Shown: positions 4,712 to 6,513 of the stretch, in pieces
Layout: every line of letters begins with the position of its first letter
Numbering within the stretch: the first letter of the stretch is position 1
NCBI GenBank assembly: GCA_021323815.1
Contig: JAJPKG010000459.1
Span: 1-6,513, forward strand
DNA length: 6,513 nucleotides
Direction of reading: 5' to 3'
Source: Pseudomonadota bacterium
Lineage (GTDB): Bacteria; Chloroflexota; Ktedonobacteria; Ktedonobacterales; JACDGC01
Position numbers and translations under genes: made by a program
Notes under the pieces: model-generated
The model's input: the letters and a program-made list of their open reading frames with translations, nothing else
Told to the model about the DNA's origin: nothing
Databases searched by the model: none

Positions 4712-5584
4712 GTGATTCGTCAGGCCGTCATTCCCGTCGCCGGTTGGGGAACGCGCGTGCTGCCCGCCACCAAGTCGCTGCCCAAGCCCATGCTGCCGGT
4801 GGCCGATCTGCCCACCATTTATTACGTGGTGGAAGAAGCCGTGCAGGCGGGGATCGAGCACATCGTCTTCGTTACCAGCCGCAACATGCGCGCGGTGGAA
4901 GATTTTTTTGATGAGAACCCCGAACTGACGCAGGTACTCGAAAAAAAAGGCAACGACAAGATGCTTGCCCGCCTGCGGCAGATCGAGACGATGGCGCATT
5001 TCAGCTTCGTGCGCCAGCCGCGTCCGCGGGGGCTGGGCCACGCGGTGCTGATGGCGCGCGACCTCATCGGCCACGACGCCTTTGCCCTGCTGCTGGGCGA
5101 CGACCTGATGTGGAGTCCCGACGGCGTGCCGTGCCTGCGCCACCTGATCGACGTGCATGCCCAGCGCCACGCTTCGGTTATCGCCACCATGCCCGTGCCG
5201 GACTCTGACGTGTCGCGCTATGGCATCATCGCCGGCGAGCGCATTGGCCCGCATCTGATGCAGGTACGCGACATGGTGGAAAAACCCCCCGTCGATCAGG
5301 CTCCCTCGAATCAAGCCGTCGTTGGTCGCTATGTGCTGACGCCGGAGATCTTTGCGATCCTCAGCCACACCCAGCCCGGCAGCGGCGGCGAGATCCAGCT
5401 CACCGACGGACTATGCGAGTTGCTGGGCAAGCAGCCCATCTTCGCCTATGAGTTCACCGGCGAACGCTATGACACCGGCGACACAGTGGGCTGGCTGACG
5501 ACCTCCATCATCTATGCCCTGCGCCGGCCCGAATTCGCCCCCAGCCTCAAAGCCTTCCTGCGCACGCTTGACCTATCAGATTAA
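4712..5584 (+). CDS. galU: UTP-glucose-1-phosphate uridylyltransferase
   Basis: GalU makes UDP-glucose from UTP and glucose-1-phosphate, feeding cell-envelope polysaccharide, glycolipid and trehalose synthesis. The 290-residue product has the nucleotidyltransferase signature VAGWGTRVLPATKSLPKPML at 9-28, VVEEAVQAGI at 39-48, RGLGHAV at 106-112, the metal-binding LLGDD at 127-131, VEKP at 189-192, GRYVLTP at 205-211, GGEIQLTDGL at 225-234 and RYDTGDTVGWL at 252-262, in the expected order and length. Small departures from the commonest GalU form are Trp12 for Leu in the P-loop, Pro26 where Glu is usual (PKPML), and YDTGD for YDCGS. The GTG at 4712 is chosen because CGGAGG lies 8 bases upstream and the signature begins four residues later. 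It is transcribed alone and divergently from the response regulator. Its stop overlaps the stop of the convergent repeat-protein gene. A related sugar-phosphate nucleotidyltransferase specificity is possible but less likely. Confidence 0.92.
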   Translation: MIRQAVIPVAGWGTRVLPATKSLPKPMLPVADLPTIYYVVEEAVQAGIEHIVFVTSRNMRAVEDFFDENPELTQVLEKKGNDKMLARLRQIETMAHFSFVRQPRPRGLGHAVLMARDLIGHDAFALLLGDDLMWSPDGVPCLRHLIDVHAQRHASVIATMPVPDSDVSRYGIIAGERIGPHLMQVRDMVEKPPVDQAPSNQAVVGRYVLTPEIFAILSHTQPGSGGEIQLTDGLCELLGKQPIFAYEFTGERYDTGDTVGWLTTSIIYALRRPEFAPSLKAFLRTLDLSD

Positions 5585-6513
5585 TCAGCGAGCGTGGTCC
5601 ATTGGCCGTTGAGATAGTGCAGGATCACCATATGCGGCTGAGGATACACGATCTGCTGAGTGGTGCCGGGAGCAACGGTCTGCGTTCCGTTGCTTGCGTC
5701 GCCAACCGCCCATATCTCTCCTGTGGGTAATATTGCCAGGTTGGAAACTGTTGCTTTAAGAAAACCGGGATAGGTCGGCACCTTGACGAGGACACGCTGC
5801 CATGCTGTTCCGTTGTAATGGTACAAGACAACGTTATCCTCTGGGGCAGCAGCAGTTATTTCTGCATCAGCAGCAGTTGTTTCTGTATCCATCCATCCAT
5901 TCGTTGGGCTGGCCAGGGTTATGCTGCTACCTACATCGCTGCCTTGTAAGATGGTAAAAACTTCGTTCCACGTGCCATGCGCATAGTGCAACATGATACC
6001 CTGCTGAAATGTCGTGGACGGATTATTCCCATATGATTGCAAGCTATAGCCGGTCGCCCAGCCCTCGTTTGCGGTATCCATGGCAAGACCGATAAGATGG
6101 ATATGGGGAAATGTTTGGGTGATACGCCACTTCCCATCCAAATAATGTAACGTCACCCCCATTGCTTGGGTATCTGGGAAGGCCAAGGTATATCCTACCG
6201 CCCATAAATCATTGTTGCTGCCTACCGCCAGGTCGGTAATGGTCCAGTTCTGTTTCAGGTCCGGCACGGGAGCAAGTGCCCATGCGCCATTGCTGAAATG
6301 CAGGATGAGGGGTGTCACACCGGTAGTAGAGGCCTGTTTGGTTAGGCCAAATGCCCAGCCATCAGTGGCGGAAAGCATTTTTATCCCCCCTAAACTGCTG
6401 TTAAGAGGTAAAGAAACAGCCACGCGACTCCAGGTCGTGCCGTCGTAGTGCAAGAAGATGCCCCCGCATTGCACGGTGCCTGTGATCCAACCGTCATGGT
6501 CGTTCACCATCGA
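5581..6513 (-). CDS. Beta-propeller-like repeat protein, C-terminal part (5' partial)
   Basis: The frame is open from the window edge (6513) to the TAA at 5581-5583, giving 310 residues. The Met at 6508-6510 lies inside a repeat, so the true start is outside. Six repeats of about 45-60 residues are visible, each with a GWxxG-type strand (counted from that Met: 7, 51, 102, 150, 205, 266) and, 13-31 residues later, an LHYxxGxW strand (20, 70, 121, 174, 230, 297). This is the pattern of Kelch/BNR/Ycf48-like propellers, often secreted or surface proteins, for which the ligand is unknown. The fifth repeat is degenerate (GWMDT) and contains a 7-residue Ala/Thr-rich duplication. Hand counts of two 60-base lines give about 50-52% GC against about 72% in a line of galU, suggesting a different compositional history. 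No signal peptide can be judged because the N-terminus is missing. Confidence 0.8.
   Translation of the reverse strand, partial: SMVNDHDGWITGTVQCGGIFLHYDGTTWSRVAVSLPLNSSLGGIKMLSATDGWAFGLTKQASTTGVTPLILHFSNGAWALAPVPDLKQNWTITDLAVGSNNDLWAVGYTLAFPDTQAMGVTLHYLDGKWRITQTFPHIHLIGLAMDTANEGWATGYSLQSYGNNPSTTFQQGIMLHYAHGTWNEVFTILQGSDVGSSITLASPTNGWMDTETTAADAEITAAAPEDNVVLYHYNGTAWQRVLVKVPTYPGFLKATVSNLAILPTGEIWAVGDASNGTQTVAPGTTQQIVYPQPHMVILHYLNGQWTTLAD
5849..5890. repeat. Tandem 21-base duplication inside the repeat-protein gene
   Basis: Two adjacent 21-base units (5849-5869 and 5870-5890) differ at three positions and encode DTETTAA/DAEITAA on the minus strand, an in-frame 7-residue duplication. A short (ATCC)x3 run (5887-5898) abuts it. 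This suggests slippage or a recent local expansion in a propeller loop. Confidence 0.8.

Noticed and set aside
4565..5368. Minus-strand open frame opposite galU
   Set aside because: It covers the galU coding region and its promoter, has no recognisable domain and no ribosome-binding support.
5563..5596. Inverted repeat CACGCT / AGCGTG spanning the galU stop
   Set aside because: The loop is 22 bases and there is no T tract on either side, so it is not a credible bidirectional terminator.
1..6513. Search for tRNA, rRNA, CRISPR, transposase, integrase or attachment sites
   Set aside because: No cloverleaf, regularly spaced repeats, recombinase motifs or terminal inverted repeats were seen on either strand.

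Overview
The window is a dense bacterial chromosomal segment, GC-rich except for its right end. It carries housekeeping genes and small metal-binding proteins on both strands. Several features together suggest a Chloroflexota bacterium, possibly Ktedonobacteria-like: an MscL with a C-terminal zinc ribbon, a small protein with paired CxxC modules, and a propeller-type protein with repeated 'GWAxG...LHYxxGxW' motifs. This assignment rests on general resemblance, not on a search. No tRNA, rRNA, CRISPR array, insertion sequence or complete mobile element is visible.

Layout. (1) Positions 1-601, plus strand: the 3' part of ruvA (Holliday-junction branch migration), missing only about its first six codons. 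(2) 613-1095, minus strand, convergent with ruvA: mscL, with an extra zinc ribbon and an acidic tail. (3) 1096-1360: a divergent promoter region. (4) 1361-3304, plus strand: a three-gene cluster of a small [2Fe-2S] ferredoxin-like protein with Asp at the usual third ligand position, an unrecognised 76-residue protein, and a RlmD/TrmA-family RNA uracil-C5 methyltransferase with its own probable leaderless promoter. (5) 3305-3532: a C-terminal remnant of a GNAT acetyltransferase and a strong minus-strand terminator. (6) 3533-3859, minus strand: a double zinc-ribbon protein starting at TTG. It has a good promoter about 150 bases upstream, a palindrome over the -10 box and two hairpins in the leader. 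(7) 4081-4455, minus strand: a stand-alone receiver-domain response regulator. (8) 4712-5584, plus strand: galU, with a clear sigma-70-type promoter. (9) 5581-6513, minus strand: the C-terminal part of a repeat (beta-propeller-like) protein, much lower in GC than the rest, whose stop codon overlaps that of galU.

The genes do not form one pathway. The most interesting parts are the ferredoxin/76-aa/methyltransferase cluster, where the ferredoxin lacks a canonical ligand and the methyltransferase keeps a [4Fe-4S] motif, and the structured regulatory leader of the zinc-ribbon gene. Two minus-strand genes, mscL and the zinc-ribbon gene, share an identical nine-base extended -10 element.
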